From G963667675 sp963667675 (GTDB lineage Bacteria > Chloroflexota > Dehalococcoidia > Lucifugimonadales > UBA3495), in assembly GCA_963667675.1 (NCBI GenBank), contig OY763929.1, forward strand, positions 2,542,001-2,606,000: a stretch of 64,000 bases of DNA. Reading direction: 5' to 3'. Of the stretch, positions 40,489 to 49,344 are shown in pieces. The position numbers and the translations under genes were made by a program. Below the pieces are notes generated by a model. That model searched no databases and had not been told where the DNA came from. It saw only the letters and a program-made list of their open reading frames with translations. The stretch's first letter is position 1. The number at the start of each line of letters is the position of its first letter.

Positions 40489-42333
40489 GTGACCATCAAC
40501 GTGACGGATGTTCTCGAACCGCCCCCTAAGCCGTCAGCGCCCAGTGTGTCCCGGAATAGTACGAATCCACAGACCAAGTTGGACGTGTCATGGACTGCTC
40601 CGAACGTTACGGGCAAGCCGCCTATCACGGACTACGACGTGCAGTACAAGAAGAGCAGCGATTCCACTTGGACTCCCCACACCTTCACCGGGACATCCAC
40701 CACCACGACGTTGATCAACCTTACCGCCAACACGACTTACCAAGTGCAGGTAAAGGCCAAGAACGCCGAGGGTAATAGCGGCTGGTCCGCCTCGGGTGAG
40801 GGGAGCACCGCAGCGGCTACGAACACACCGAGTATTACGGTAGCGAGGCACTCCACCATGCCAACTCCCCCTTCGGGCTACCTGTCTGAAGGTGGGGAAG
40901 TTCGCTTCGTTTTAACGGCCAGTAAGGCGCCCAAGGCCAATCTGACAGTAAACATCACCATTAGCGAACCAGTGCCGGGATTCTTGCCGGCAGCAAATAC
41001 GCTGCCAACGTCGGTGACGATCCCAAAGAACAAAACAACTGCCGACGTAACCGTCCGTACAGTTAGCGATAAAGTCAACGAGCCGAACGGCAGTGTATGG
41101 ATTTACATTCAGTCCGGCAATGGGTACAGCATCGGGACCCCCAGCAGCACCTTCGTACTCATGGACGACGATGACGGGCCGCCGGTGCCCTCGAACCTGC
41201 AGGGCAACGGCTGGACGGGGAACAGCAAAAGCTCAATCTGGTGGCGGCAGGTAGCCGAAGCTACCTCCTACGAACTAAACTATGCCGTTGAGAAGTGTCC
41301 TGTCCGCGGCTTCCTAGGCATACCCTCTGAACAACTCCGGGCCTGCATCACAGAGGATTGGCAGAGCCTGGCGGTGGACACTAGCGCAGGCCCCAGTGGT
41401 GCCAGTACCAACCCGCCAAGCAGCAAGTGGGCGAACATCCTCCTGAGCCGTCTGAGCCCAGCCGAAAGCACGCTCTATCGGCTGAGGGTCCGTGCGGTTG
41501 ACGCTGATGGGGACCAGTCCGGCTGGTCTGATCCGGCCTTTGTCTTTGCAGCTGCGGGAATCCCTCAACTTCCGGACTTCGTCCCTGAGGACTTCCGGTT
41601 GCCCTGGCCTCAGGTGGCAACCTCCCCTATCCTGGGCTTCAATGGTCAAGCCGAGACCAGCAATAGCCCCTATAAGGTCAAGTACGTCATCTGTAACGCG
41701 GGAGAAATACAGGGGGACTTCGGGGTGACCGTGGGGAACATCACCTCCTCCATGAACACCTGGATGCACCTTGCCCACGAGAGGCCTGATACCAGCATTT
41801 TTTCCTTCGAACGGAATGCAACGGAGCGGCAAGACGACTGCGGTTCTGTAACCTACATACAGCCCGCCGAACTGGACTACAACGAGGTGAGGTTCGTCAA
41901 GGACCGCAAGTTTCAACTGGCGAAGTGCGGGGCTGGACATTCCTCCTGTTACCGCAGCTACTCGATCTGGTTGAAGCACCACGCTCCCGCGTCGTACAGG
42001 GAATTCACGACGCTGGACCTCTTGACGGCCGGTAGAATCATGCTGCGAGAGAAGGAACGCTATGGGCAGGCTTGGAGCACTCGTTTGACGGACGGGGCCA
42101 CCACCTGTACGTTGGCTCAACATGCCGTGGCTCACGAAACCGGGCACCTTCTGGGGATAGGCATGAACGTCGATGAAGGGCATGAGAATTTGGGCTTTCC
42201 CAATCTGAGCCGGGATTCCCTGATGAGCAATCCGTGGCCCGACACGACCCTCCACTGCAGACCGCAGCCCTATGACGTGGTGGCCGTGATGTCCTACCAC
42301 CAGTACAGGCCGCCCATGTCGACGTCCCGGTAA
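40489..42333 (+). CDS. Secreted modular protein with FN3 domains and metzincin-like peptidase domain, 5' truncated
   Basis: GTG 40489 is the first in-frame start codon, but clear coding homology in the same frame reaches back to ~40405 (VAKISVRDSKDANGNPDTVT, the end of a cadherin-like domain), where it meets the S51 gene. The N-terminus and signal peptide are therefore missing. The visible order is an FN3 domain (~40540-40820), a Calx-beta-like region (~40840-41170), a second FN3 domain (~41180-41550) and a C-terminal domain with AVAHETGHLLGIGMN, the HExxHxxGxx zinc motif of metzincins, then SLMSNPW as the likely Met-turn. It is followed after 10 bp by another secreted protein. Without an export signal it is probably not functional as it stands. 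Confidence 0.7.
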   Translation: MTINVTDVLEPPPKPSAPSVSRNSTNPQTKLDVSWTAPNVTGKPPITDYDVQYKKSSDSTWTPHTFTGTSTTTTLINLTANTTYQVQVKAKNAEGNSGWSASGEGSTAAATNTPSITVARHSTMPTPPSGYLSEGGEVRFVLTASKAPKANLTVNITISEPVPGFLPAANTLPTSVTIPKNKTTADVTVRTVSDKVNEPNGSVWIYIQSGNGYSIGTPSSTFVLMDDDDGPPVPSNLQGNGWTGNSKSSIWWRQVAEATSYELNYAVEKCPVRGFLGIPSEQLRACITEDWQSLAVDTSAGPSGASTNPPSSKWANILLSRLSPAESTLYRLRVRAVDADGDQSGWSDPAFVFAAAGIPQLPDFVPEDFRLPWPQVATSPILGFNGQAETSNSPYKVKYVICNAGEIQGDFGVTVGNITSSMNTWMHLAHERPDTSIFSFERNATERQDDCGSVTYIQPAELDYNEVRFVKDRKFQLAKCGAGHSSCYRSYSIWLKHHAPASYREFTTLDLLTAGRIMLREKERYGQAWSTRLTDGATTCTLAQHAVAHETGHLLGIGMNVDEGHENLGFPNLSRDSLMSNPWPDTTLHCRPQPYDVVAVMSYHQYRPPMSTSR

Positions 42334-42343
42334 GAGGAGCCAA

Positions 42344-44434
42344 ATGCACCGAAAGGTCATTCTGATCGTTACTTTGCTGACGTTGTTGCTCACTCTCGTG
42401 GCTTGCGAGGGCGACGATGGTCCCGAGTATCTCACTGAGATTGTGCCTGCGTGCGCCCCCATAGAGGGCGCGTACGTGGACCCCTGTGCGCCGGGCAGTC
42501 CCCCCGCGCACTTCAGCCCCACCGGGGTCCTCAACGGCGGCCCCACCGCCATTTCCTGGGGACACCCACCAGACAGCATAAGCCGCCTACTCGAGGGGGG
42601 TTCCATTTACAGCGTTCCCCACCTGGTAGCCCGCGGAACCTTCGCTTCTGGCTCGGTGCGTTGTACCATCGGGAACACCGGGCGGGACCCGGCCTATGTG
42701 GATGACAGCGAGGAAGGGGTTCAATATATCAAGTGCTTCGCAGACTTGCAGGTGCGTGAGTATATTCTCGGCACGGGACCGACAAGTCTTTCGGTGGAAA
42801 TTGATCACTTTTTCTACGGCCCCGAACAACTCATGCTGGGCTACGCCGACCTCGTGGAGGACACCACCCCCACGGCGTTGGAGGCGGCGGAGTGGCACCG
42901 TCGAGTGATGGAGAACAGCGTGAGGAGGCAGGATGGGTTGTTCACGAAGGAGTTGATCCATTTCCTCGCGCCGAGCCACGACCTCAACATGGTGGCGTTC
43001 AAGGCCTGGGGCCAGACATCCTGGGGACTCGAAAGGACCGAAGACGACGCCATCCTTGCGATACATCCCCAGCGGGAGACGTTCCGCTCGTTCGCCCCAG
43101 CCTTGTACACCCAGCACCGCTCCACCCTCGAGATCCCGTTGGCGACCTTCAAGACCATGGTCCAGAATGCAGACCGGGCTCGCCGGACGGCCAATGGCGG
43201 ACGCATTGTCCCCGCGGATCATAACGAGTTGGCCCCAGGGGCAACCATTCCCATGCTCCTCCAAGACGCCAATAAACTGGAACAGTACTTCAGGGGCATC
43301 GGGGCCTACAACCAACTGAACAGCCAACCCAAGACGGCGCCGCCTGCCTGCGGTCTCGGAGCGGTAACCAATCCGAGCACCAATGGCTGGCTTATGCAGG
43401 CCTGCATAAGCCTCCTGGAGGCCAAGGACTCACTCCGCGGCACTGGGTCACTCAACTGGAGCCCCACTTTGGCAATGTCCAGTTGGGACGGGATTACCAT
43501 AGGAACCGGCTTCAACATACCGACGAAAGGATCGGGCCAGCCTAAGACGGGATCGATAGTCCAGCAACTCTCCCTGTCCAGCAAGAGCCTGACAGGGACT
43601 ATCCCGGAGGAGTTAGATACTCTCTACGGACTCACGACGCTCAAGCTCAACGGCAACAGCATGACGGGCAGCATTCCGAAGAGCCTTGGAGAAATCGACA
43701 CCCTCACGGAGATTAAGCTGACGGGCAACAGCCTGACCGGCTGCATCCCCTTGCCCCTTAAGTCGGTGACGACCAACGACCTGTCTTCCCTTAAACTTCT
43801 CTATTGCCGGCCTCCGGCGCCGGCGGGTCTATCTGCTGGGACCGCCGGCGAGACCAGCGTGCCCCTGACATGGACTGCCGTGGCCAACGCCAGTAAGTAC
43901 CGGGTGGAGTATAGCATGGACGGCGTCGGCTCTTGGACCGTGGACAACGCGAGCATAACCGGCGCCAGCCACACAGTGAGCGGGCTGGCCTGCGGCAGCA
44001 AGCGCCACGTCCGCGTCAGCGCCTACGGTAGTGGTACGGTGTACGCGACGGCGTGGAGCGATCCCTCGGCGTCGGTGAAGGCGACGGTTGGAGCATGCGT
44101 GACCCCGGCGTTCGCCAGGGCTTCCTATGACTTCAGGGTTCCTGCCAACGCTCGGGTGAAGGACTCGGTGGGGACCGTGTCGGCCACCGACCCCAACGGA
44201 GACACGCTGACCTACTCCATAAAGGCGGGCAATAACAGCGGCTTTTTCGCCATCAATAGGGGCACGGGGGCCATCACGGTGGCAGGGCGGCTGACCAAGT
44301 ATACCTTCCATACACTGACGGTGCAGGCCAGCGATGGGACCAACACGGCCACGGCCACCGTCACGGTGACGGTGATGGGTAATAAGTGTCCCACCGGCAT
44401 GGTGTGCATAGGAGGGGAGGAGGAGGAAGGGTAG
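42344..44434 (+). CDS. Lipoprotein with HNH-like region, plant-type LRRs, FN3 and cadherin-like domains
   Basis: The 696-residue protein starts with lipobox LTLVAC (Cys21). Residues ~80-345 form a domain with many conserved aromatics and ending IVPADHNELAPG; it resembles secreted nuclease-like HNH domains only loosely. Residues ~400-475 hold two to three leucine-rich repeats of the plant-specific type (LTGTIPEELDTLYGLTTLKL, MTGSIPKSLGEIDTLTEIKL, SLTGCIP). An FN3 domain (~485-575) and a cadherin-like domain (~580-680) follow. It should be surface-exposed and anchored by its lipid, and probably binds polymers or cells. GAGG precedes the ATG, and it is co-directional with the truncated metzincin gene. 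Confidence 0.7.
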   Translation: MHRKVILIVTLLTLLLTLVACEGDDGPEYLTEIVPACAPIEGAYVDPCAPGSPPAHFSPTGVLNGGPTAISWGHPPDSISRLLEGGSIYSVPHLVARGTFASGSVRCTIGNTGRDPAYVDDSEEGVQYIKCFADLQVREYILGTGPTSLSVEIDHFFYGPEQLMLGYADLVEDTTPTALEAAEWHRRVMENSVRRQDGLFTKELIHFLAPSHDLNMVAFKAWGQTSWGLERTEDDAILAIHPQRETFRSFAPALYTQHRSTLEIPLATFKTMVQNADRARRTANGGRIVPADHNELAPGATIPMLLQDANKLEQYFRGIGAYNQLNSQPKTAPPACGLGAVTNPSTNGWLMQACISLLEAKDSLRGTGSLNWSPTLAMSSWDGITIGTGFNIPTKGSGQPKTGSIVQQLSLSSKSLTGTIPEELDTLYGLTTLKLNGNSMTGSIPKSLGEIDTLTEIKLTGNSLTGCIPLPLKSVTTNDLSSLKLLYCRPPAPAGLSAGTAGETSVPLTWTAVANASKYRVEYSMDGVGSWTVDNASITGASHTVSGLACGSKRHVRVSAYGSGTVYATAWSDPSASVKATVGACVTPAFARASYDFRVPANARVKDSVGTVSATDPNGDTLTYSIKAGNNSGFFAINRGTGAITVAGRLTKYTFHTLTVQASDGTNTATATVTVTVMGNKCPTGMVCIGGEEEEG

Positions 44435-44476
44435 GCCCGGCCCTGCCGGCGGAGGTATAGCGCAGGGGCAGGCTTT

Positions 44477-45097
44477 CTACTTGCGCCGGCTGCGCAGTTC
44501 CTCCCAAACCGCCTGGGGGGACACGCCGGCGGCGGCCAACAGCGCCAGGGAGTGGTAGAACAGGTCGGCCATCTCTTTGGGCAGATTGTCCTGGTCTCCC
44601 CCGGCGGCGGCGATGGCGGCCTCGCCAGCTTCCTCGACGACTTTCTGGGCAACCCTTGCCGTACCTTCCTGGAGTAGCCGGGCCGTGTAGCTGTCTTCGG
44701 TGGGGCTGTGCTGCCGGTCCCGGATTACGGCGAATAGTTCGTCCAGGATGCCGGGGCCGGACTCGGTAACCTCATATTCGTCGGGCAACTGGTCCATGGA
44801 GGTGAAGAAGCAAGACGTGTTGCCGGTGTGGCAGGCGGGGCCGTCTGGGTCCACCTTCAGCAAGACGGTGTCGGCGTCGCAGTCCAGCCAGGCCTCTTTC
44901 AGGTTCAGATAGTTGCCGGAAATCTCACCCTTGTGCCACAGGTCCTCCCTGCTGCGGCTGTAAAACCAGACCTGCCCGCCTTCAACGGTCCTCTTGAGAG
45001 AACCGGGGTTCATGTACCCCAACATGAGCACTTGCCCGGTGTCGGCGTCCTGGGCGATAGCTGGAATCAGACCCTGCTGGTTGAGTTTAAGTTTCAT
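44477..45097 (-). CDS. hisIE: Bifunctional phosphoribosyl-AMP cyclohydrolase / phosphoribosyl-ATP pyrophosphatase
   Basis: The 206-residue enzyme performs steps 2 and 3 of histidine synthesis. The HisI part (~1-115) has GQVLMLGYMN, FYSRSREDLWHKGE and the zinc-binding DCDADTVLLKVDPDG / ACHTGNTSCF motifs; the HisE part (~115-206) has YTARLLQEGTARVAQKVVEE and EMADLFYHSLALLAAAGVS. The ATG at 45097 overlaps the HAD stop codon (ATGA), so the two are translationally coupled. It is the last gene of the hisS-hisF-HAD-hisIE operon. Confidence 0.95.
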   Translation of the reverse strand: MKLKLNQQGLIPAIAQDADTGQVLMLGYMNPGSLKRTVEGGQVWFYSRSREDLWHKGEISGNYLNLKEAWLDCDADTVLLKVDPDGPACHTGNTSCFFTSMDQLPDEYEVTESGPGILDELFAVIRDRQHSPTEDSYTARLLQEGTARVAQKVVEEAGEAAIAAAGGDQDNLPKEMADLFYHSLALLAAAGVSPQAVWEELRSRRK

Positions 45098-45816
45098 GAT
45101 TCTCCGTCCTGGGCCGGAGGCCAGGCCGCCAAGACGGCGGGCAACTCCAGCAGGCTTTTTATTTGGCAGGCAGGCTCGGGCAAGCGGGGGTCCAGCGGCT
45201 CGCCGGTGCGGTTGAGCCACACGGCGTTGATGCCGACGCCGCGGGCGCCCTTGACGTCCTCGTACTGGCGGTCACCGACGTAGACTGCACTGCCGGGGGC
45301 GACATCGAGTCGCTTCAACATCTGGCGGAAGAGTCCGGGGTGGGGCTTGTAGGAGCGGGCCTCTTCGGAAGACAGCACGGCTTCGAATTCCAGCCCCAGC
45401 AGCTCCAAATTGGGCATGAGGTAATCGTCGTCGGCGTTGGAGAGAAGAGCGGTCCTCCAGCCATCTTGCAGCAACGTAACGGCCTCCACGGTTTCGGGAT
45501 AGGGGTCCCGCCGGGACAGGAAGCCGATGAAGCTGCGGCTGGCAGCGGCGGCGTCTCCGGGCAGGCCCAGGCGGGTGAAGGCGCCGTCGAAGCAGTCCCG
45601 CCACGCTTCAAAGTACGTTCGGAACGGCCCGTTGGGGTCGCCCCGGCTCTCGCGGAACTGGGCGTTGCCGACCAACCATTCCCGCAAGAGACAGTCCGGG
45701 CCGGCCTCCAGCGCCTGCTCCCGGATTATAGCTTCGATGCCGTCGAGCCAACGGTCGGACGGGTTCTGCACCAGGGTCTCGTACATGTCGAAAATTACCG
45801 CAGTTATGGGGCTCAT
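45094..45816 (-). CDS. HAD-superfamily hydrolase in the his operon, candidate histidinol-phosphatase
   Basis: The 240-residue protein has HAD motif I AVIFDMYETLVQNP (Asp nucleophile, Tyr at +2), motif II ALLSNADD, motif III Lys in SEEARSYKPHPGLF and motif IV VYVGDRQYEDVKGARGVG. It starts 10 bp after hisF and overlaps hisIE by 4 nt, so it is embedded in the histidine operon. No other histidinol-phosphate phosphatase is visible in the window, and HAD enzymes can have this activity (HisB N-domain). That assignment is inference from position; the sequence is closer to haloacid-dehalogenase/phosphoglycolate-type HADs and to the paralogue at 26617. Confidence 0.8.
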   Translation of the reverse strand: MSPITAVIFDMYETLVQNPSDRWLDGIEAIIREQALEAGPDCLLREWLVGNAQFRESRGDPNGPFRTYFEAWRDCFDGAFTRLGLPGDAAAASRSFIGFLSRRDPYPETVEAVTLLQDGWRTALLSNADDDYLMPNLELLGLEFEAVLSSEEARSYKPHPGLFRQMLKRLDVAPGSAVYVGDRQYEDVKGARGVGINAVWLNRTGEPLDPRLPEPACQIKSLLELPAVLAAWPPAQDGES

Positions 45817-45825
45817 TCTACCGGC

Positions 45826-46653
45826 TCAATCCCCGACGCCGGCTACGGGCCGCATAGGAATGCCCTGCCGGGACAGGTATTCCTTGGCCTGGGCGATGGT
45901 ATAGGTGCCGAAGTGGAAGATGCTGGCGGCCAGGACGGCGTCGGCCTTTCCCTGGGTGAAGGCCTGGCACAGGTGGTCCAGGTTGCCCGCGCCGCCGCTG
46001 GCAATGACAGGCACCTCGACGGCCTGGGACAAAGTCCGGGTCAGGTCCAGGTCGTAGCCGGCAAGCTGCCCGTCGGCGTCCATGCTGGTCAGGAGAATTT
46101 CACCGGCGCCCAGTTCCACCACCCGCCGGGCCCACTTGACCGCGTCAATGCCGGTGGGGGTCCGACCACCGTGAGTGTAGACCTCCCAACCTGAATCCCC
46201 GTCAAGGCCCAGCCCGTCGCGGTCGCTGGTCTCTGGCACGGTCACTGGGGTCACGGACTTGGCGTCGATGGCGACTACGATGCACTGGTTGCCGAACTGG
46301 TCGGCGCCGCGGCTGACGAGGGACTGGTCGTTGACGGCGGCGGTGTTGATGGACACCTTGTCGGCCCCGGCCCGGAGCATGCGCCTGACATCGTCGACGC
46401 TGCGGATGCCGCCGCCCACGGTAAGGGGTATGAAGACCTGCTCCGACACGCCCTGGACCACTTCCACCATGGTCTCCCGGGAGTCGGAACTGGCGGTGAT
46501 GTCCAGGAACACCAACTCGTCTGCGCCTTCACGGTTATACGCGGCGGCCAACTCCACCGGGTCGCCGGCGTCGCGCAGGTTGACGAAGCTGGCGCCCTTT
46601 ACGACGCGCCCGTCGTCCACGTCAAGGCAGGGGATTATGCGCTTGGTCAGCAT
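45826..46653 (-). CDS. hisF: Imidazole glycerol phosphate synthase cyclase subunit HisF
   Basis: The 275-residue TIM barrel has TKRIIPCLDVDDGRVVKGAS, DELVFLDITAS, PLTVGGGIRSVDDVR, GADKVSINTAAV, IVVAIDAK and VIASGGAGNLDH. It makes IGP and AICAR from PRFAR and ammonia supplied by HisH, which is not in the window. At ~130-155 it has an insert after VVAIDAK (TPVTVPETSDRDGLG...) longer than in standard HisF (about 250 residues), in the loop where a short tag is more usual. It is 70 bp downstream of hisS. Confidence 0.96.
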   Translation of the reverse strand: MLTKRIIPCLDVDDGRVVKGASFVNLRDAGDPVELAAAYNREGADELVFLDITASSDSRETMVEVVQGVSEQVFIPLTVGGGIRSVDDVRRMLRAGADKVSINTAAVNDQSLVSRGADQFGNQCIVVAIDAKSVTPVTVPETSDRDGLGLDGDSGWEVYTHGGRTPTGIDAVKWARRVVELGAGEILLTSMDADGQLAGYDLDLTRTLSQAVEVPVIASGGAGNLDHLCQAFTQGKADAVLAASIFHFGTYTIAQAKEYLSRQGIPMRPVAGVGD

Positions 46654-46722
46654 AGCTTCTGTTCCGGCACAAACGTCATTGTAAAGGCCTGCATCGGCGC
46701 GCCCGGTAGAGTCCGGGAGTCG

Positions 46723-47973
46723 CTATGCGCCCAGCTCCCTCAAGAAGTCGGACAGAGGCTTGGTCTCCTGGGAAGAGGTCTTCATGTCACGGACGGCGAC
46801 TTCTCCCCGGGCGATCTCGTCATCGCCCAGGATCAGGGCGTAGGGGATGTTCAGGGCGTTGGCCTGGCGCATCTGGCCTCTGAGACCCCGGGACCCGCTG
46901 CTCAGGATGGCGCCGACGCCGGCTTGACGGAGCTTCACGGCCAGGTCCATTGCCGCGGGCCGGGCGGCGTTGCCCACGTTGGCCACCAGGTAGGACGGGG
47001 AGGGCTCGTCGGGGACCGGGACTTCGCCGTTCTTAAGGTTCAAGGTGAGCCGCTCCATGCCGGTGGCGAAGCCGATGCCCGGGGTGGGACGGCCTCCCAG
47101 TTCCTGTATCAAGCCATCGTACCGGCCGCCGCCGATGATGGTCGACTGGGCGCCCCCGTCCAGCGGCTGGACTTCGAACACGGTGCGGGTGTAGTAGTCT
47201 AGCCCGCGCACCAGGCGGTGTTCGACTTGATAGGGGATGCCCAGCAGGGCCATGCTCTTTTGAAACGCTTCCCAGTGGGCCCCGCAGTCGTCGCACAGAT
47301 GATCCGCCGACTTGGGGGCGTCGTCTCCCAGGGCGCGGCAGGTCTCTACCTTGCAGTCTAAGAGCCGCAGCGGGTTCCTGGTAAGGCGGGTGCGGCATTC
47401 GGGGCACAGACGGTCTTGGTGGCCGGAGTAGTAGGACGCCAGGCCCTTTATGTAGGCGGGCCGGCACTGGGAGTCGCCGATGCTGTTGACGTAAAGGGAC
47501 ACGTCGCGCAGACCCAGGGACAACACCAGGCGCCAGGCGAATTCCACCACCTCGGCATCTACAGAGGGGTCGCCGTCGCCCAGGGCCTCTATGCCGAACT
47601 GATGGTGCTCGCGGAAGCGGCCAGCCTGGGGCCGCTCGTAGCGGAACACGGGGCAGAAGTAGTAGAGCCGCACCGGCTGGGGCAGGTTGTGCATGCCGTG
47701 CTGCAGGTAGGCGCGGCAGACGGGAGCGGTGCCCTCGGGGCGCAGGGTGACGCTGTCGCCGCCCCGGTCGGCAAAGGTGTACATCTCTTTTTCAACGATG
47801 TCGGTGCCTTCGCCTACGGAGCGAACGAACAGGTCGGAGTCCTCGAAGACGGGGGTGTCGATGCGCCCGTAGCCGTACCTGCGGGCCAGTTCAACCGCCT
47901 TGGACTCGATATACCGCCAGTATTTTTGCTCCACCGGCAACAGGTCGGTGGTGCCGCGAGGCGCTTGGAACAG
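46723..47973 (-). CDS. hisS: Histidyl-tRNA synthetase
   Basis: The class II synthetase shows RPEGTAPVCRAYL (motif 2), YERPQAGRFREHHQFGIEAL, LVRGLDYYTRTVFEV, GGGRYDGLIQELGG and the C-terminal anticodon domain. The first ATG/GTG/TTG-type start (TTG 47940) would lose the conserved N-terminal FQAPRGTTDLLP. That block is present in frame directly upstream and begins at CTG 47973, with a perfect GGAGG 7 nt before it, so CTG is the likely start codon (416 residues). It leads the operon with hisF, the HAD gene and hisIE. Confidence 0.95.
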   Translation of the reverse strand: MFQAPRGTTDLLPVEQKYWRYIESKAVELARRYGYGRIDTPVFEDSDLFVRSVGEGTDIVEKEMYTFADRGGDSVTLRPEGTAPVCRAYLQHGMHNLPQPVRLYYFCPVFRYERPQAGRFREHHQFGIEALGDGDPSVDAEVVEFAWRLVLSLGLRDVSLYVNSIGDSQCRPAYIKGLASYYSGHQDRLCPECRTRLTRNPLRLLDCKVETCRALGDDAPKSADHLCDDCGAHWEAFQKSMALLGIPYQVEHRLVRGLDYYTRTVFEVQPLDGGAQSTIIGGGRYDGLIQELGGRPTPGIGFATGMERLTLNLKNGEVPVPDEPSPSYLVANVGNAARPAAMDLAVKLRQAGVGAILSSGSRGLRGQMRQANALNIPYALILGDDEIARGEVAVRDMKTSSQETKPLSDFLRELGA

Positions 47974-48017
47974 TGGTCTCCCTCCTTTTCTCGACGTGAA
48001 GCGTTTTACGAGAAACC

Positions 48018-48023
48018 ATTATA
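48018..48023 (-). promoter_or_regulatory. -10 box of the hisS operon
   Basis: On the minus strand TATAAT (48023-48018) is a perfect -10 element ~45 bp upstream of the hisS start; a weak TTTCTG lies about 18 nt further upstream. No T-box or attenuator-like hairpins are visible in the short leader. Confidence 0.45.
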
Positions 48024-48097
48024 AGGCCGAACTTATCTGAGCAGAAACAGTCCGTCGCGGCACAGATACCTGAATACGGGGACGCAGGGGCTACCCG

Positions 48098-49336
48098 CTA
48101 GACAACCCCATCTTCTTGCATCTGCGCTAGCTCGGCATCGGTGAGGCCGCCGATGCTGCAGAGGATTTCGCTGTTGTGCTGGCCCAGCAGCGGCGGCGGG
48201 GCTACGGGAACGTCGACAGTGCCGGTGAGCTGGATGGGGGTCCTTACGGTGCGGAAGTGGCCGCCCAAGGTGTCGCCGGAATCGACGAACATCTTTCTGG
48301 CTTCCAGGTGGGGGCAATTGTCCATGTCCGCCTGGTCCTGCACCACTCCCATGGAAAAGCCGGCTTCGGTCAATCTCTCGGCGACTTCCCACTTGGACAG
48401 GTCCTTGGACCATGCCTCGATGGCCGGGACCACGCGGTCGTAGTAGAATTCGGCGCTTACTTCCTGGCCGCCCAGATATTGGGGGTCGTTGGCCAAGTCG
48501 TCCCGGCCGGCCATGCGCCACAGGGCGGTCCACTTCTCCTCACCCTGAGCGCCGGCCAGCACAGCGTAGCCGTCCCTGGCCCTGACCGCAATCTGGGCGC
48601 TGATCATGCTCTCCCTGGCCCTGCCGGTGGGCCGTCCGGTGGCCTGGTAGTAGGGCATGCTGCTGGTGGTGTGGGCAGACATGCAGTCGTACATGGCCAT
48701 GTCCACGTGCTGCCCCTTGCCGGTCTTGCGCCGGGTCTCCAAGGCCAGGACGACGCCCAGGGCGGTCCAGATGCCCGGGACGGAGTCGCCGACGTTGTCG
48801 CCGACCATCTGGGGCGGGCCGGAGGGACTGCCGGTTACCTCCATCCAGCCGGCCATGCCCTGGATGGCGGGATTGTGGGCGGGCCAGTGGGAATAGGGAC
48901 CGCGCAGGCCGTCGCTATCGCCGTAGCCGGTGATGCTGGCATATACCAAGCCCGGATTGGTTTCCTTGAGCACGTCGTATCCCAGGTCGAGCCGCCGCAG
49001 CGACCCGGGGCCCAAGTTGTCCAGGAGCACGTCGGACACCGTCACCATTTTCAGGAGGGCGGCTTTGCAGCGGGGGTCGCGGAGGTCGAGGGTGACAGAC
49101 TTCTTGTTGCGGTTGACGCCCAGGAAGCGGGCGCTGACCTTTTGGCCGCCGTGGCCCCGGACAAAGGGGCCGTTGCTGCGGGCGCCCTCGCCGACGCCGG
49201 GGCGTTCGACCTTGATGACCTCCGCGCCCATGTCGGCCAGTATCACGGAACAGAAGGGGCCGGCAACGATGTGGGTAACGTCAAGGACGCGAACGCCGGC
49301 CAGCGGGAGGGGCAGCTTGGCGGATTCGGCAGCCAT
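48098..49336 (-). CDS. CaiB/BaiF family (class III) CoA-transferase
   Basis: The 412-residue protein has the family III CoA-transferase motifs: GVRVLDVTHIVAGPFCSVIL, ADMGAEVIKVERP, NRNKKSVTLDLRD and GYDVLKETNPGLVYASITGYG, with catalytic Asp expected in the DNVGDSVPG region. These enzymes move CoA between carboxylic acids such as formate/oxalate, carnitine or succinate derivatives. It could supply CoA esters for catabolism. Genes of this family are numerous in SAR202-like genomes. It overlaps nothing and lies 8 bp downstream of the gamma-carbonic anhydrase gene on the same strand, so they are probably co-transcribed. Confidence 0.92.
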   Translation of the reverse strand: MAAESAKLPLPLAGVRVLDVTHIVAGPFCSVILADMGAEVIKVERPGVGEGARSNGPFVRGHGGQKVSARFLGVNRNKKSVTLDLRDPRCKAALLKMVTVSDVLLDNLGPGSLRRLDLGYDVLKETNPGLVYASITGYGDSDGLRGPYSHWPAHNPAIQGMAGWMEVTGSPSGPPQMVGDNVGDSVPGIWTALGVVLALETRRKTGKGQHVDMAMYDCMSAHTTSSMPYYQATGRPTGRARESMISAQIAVRARDGYAVLAGAQGEEKWTALWRMAGRDDLANDPQYLGGQEVSAEFYYDRVVPAIEAWSKDLSKWEVAERLTEAGFSMGVVQDQADMDNCPHLEARKMFVDSGDTLGGHFRTVRTPIQLTGTVDVPVAPPPLLGQHNSEILCSIGGLTDAELAQMQEDGVV

Positions 49337-49344
49337 GGCCGGCC

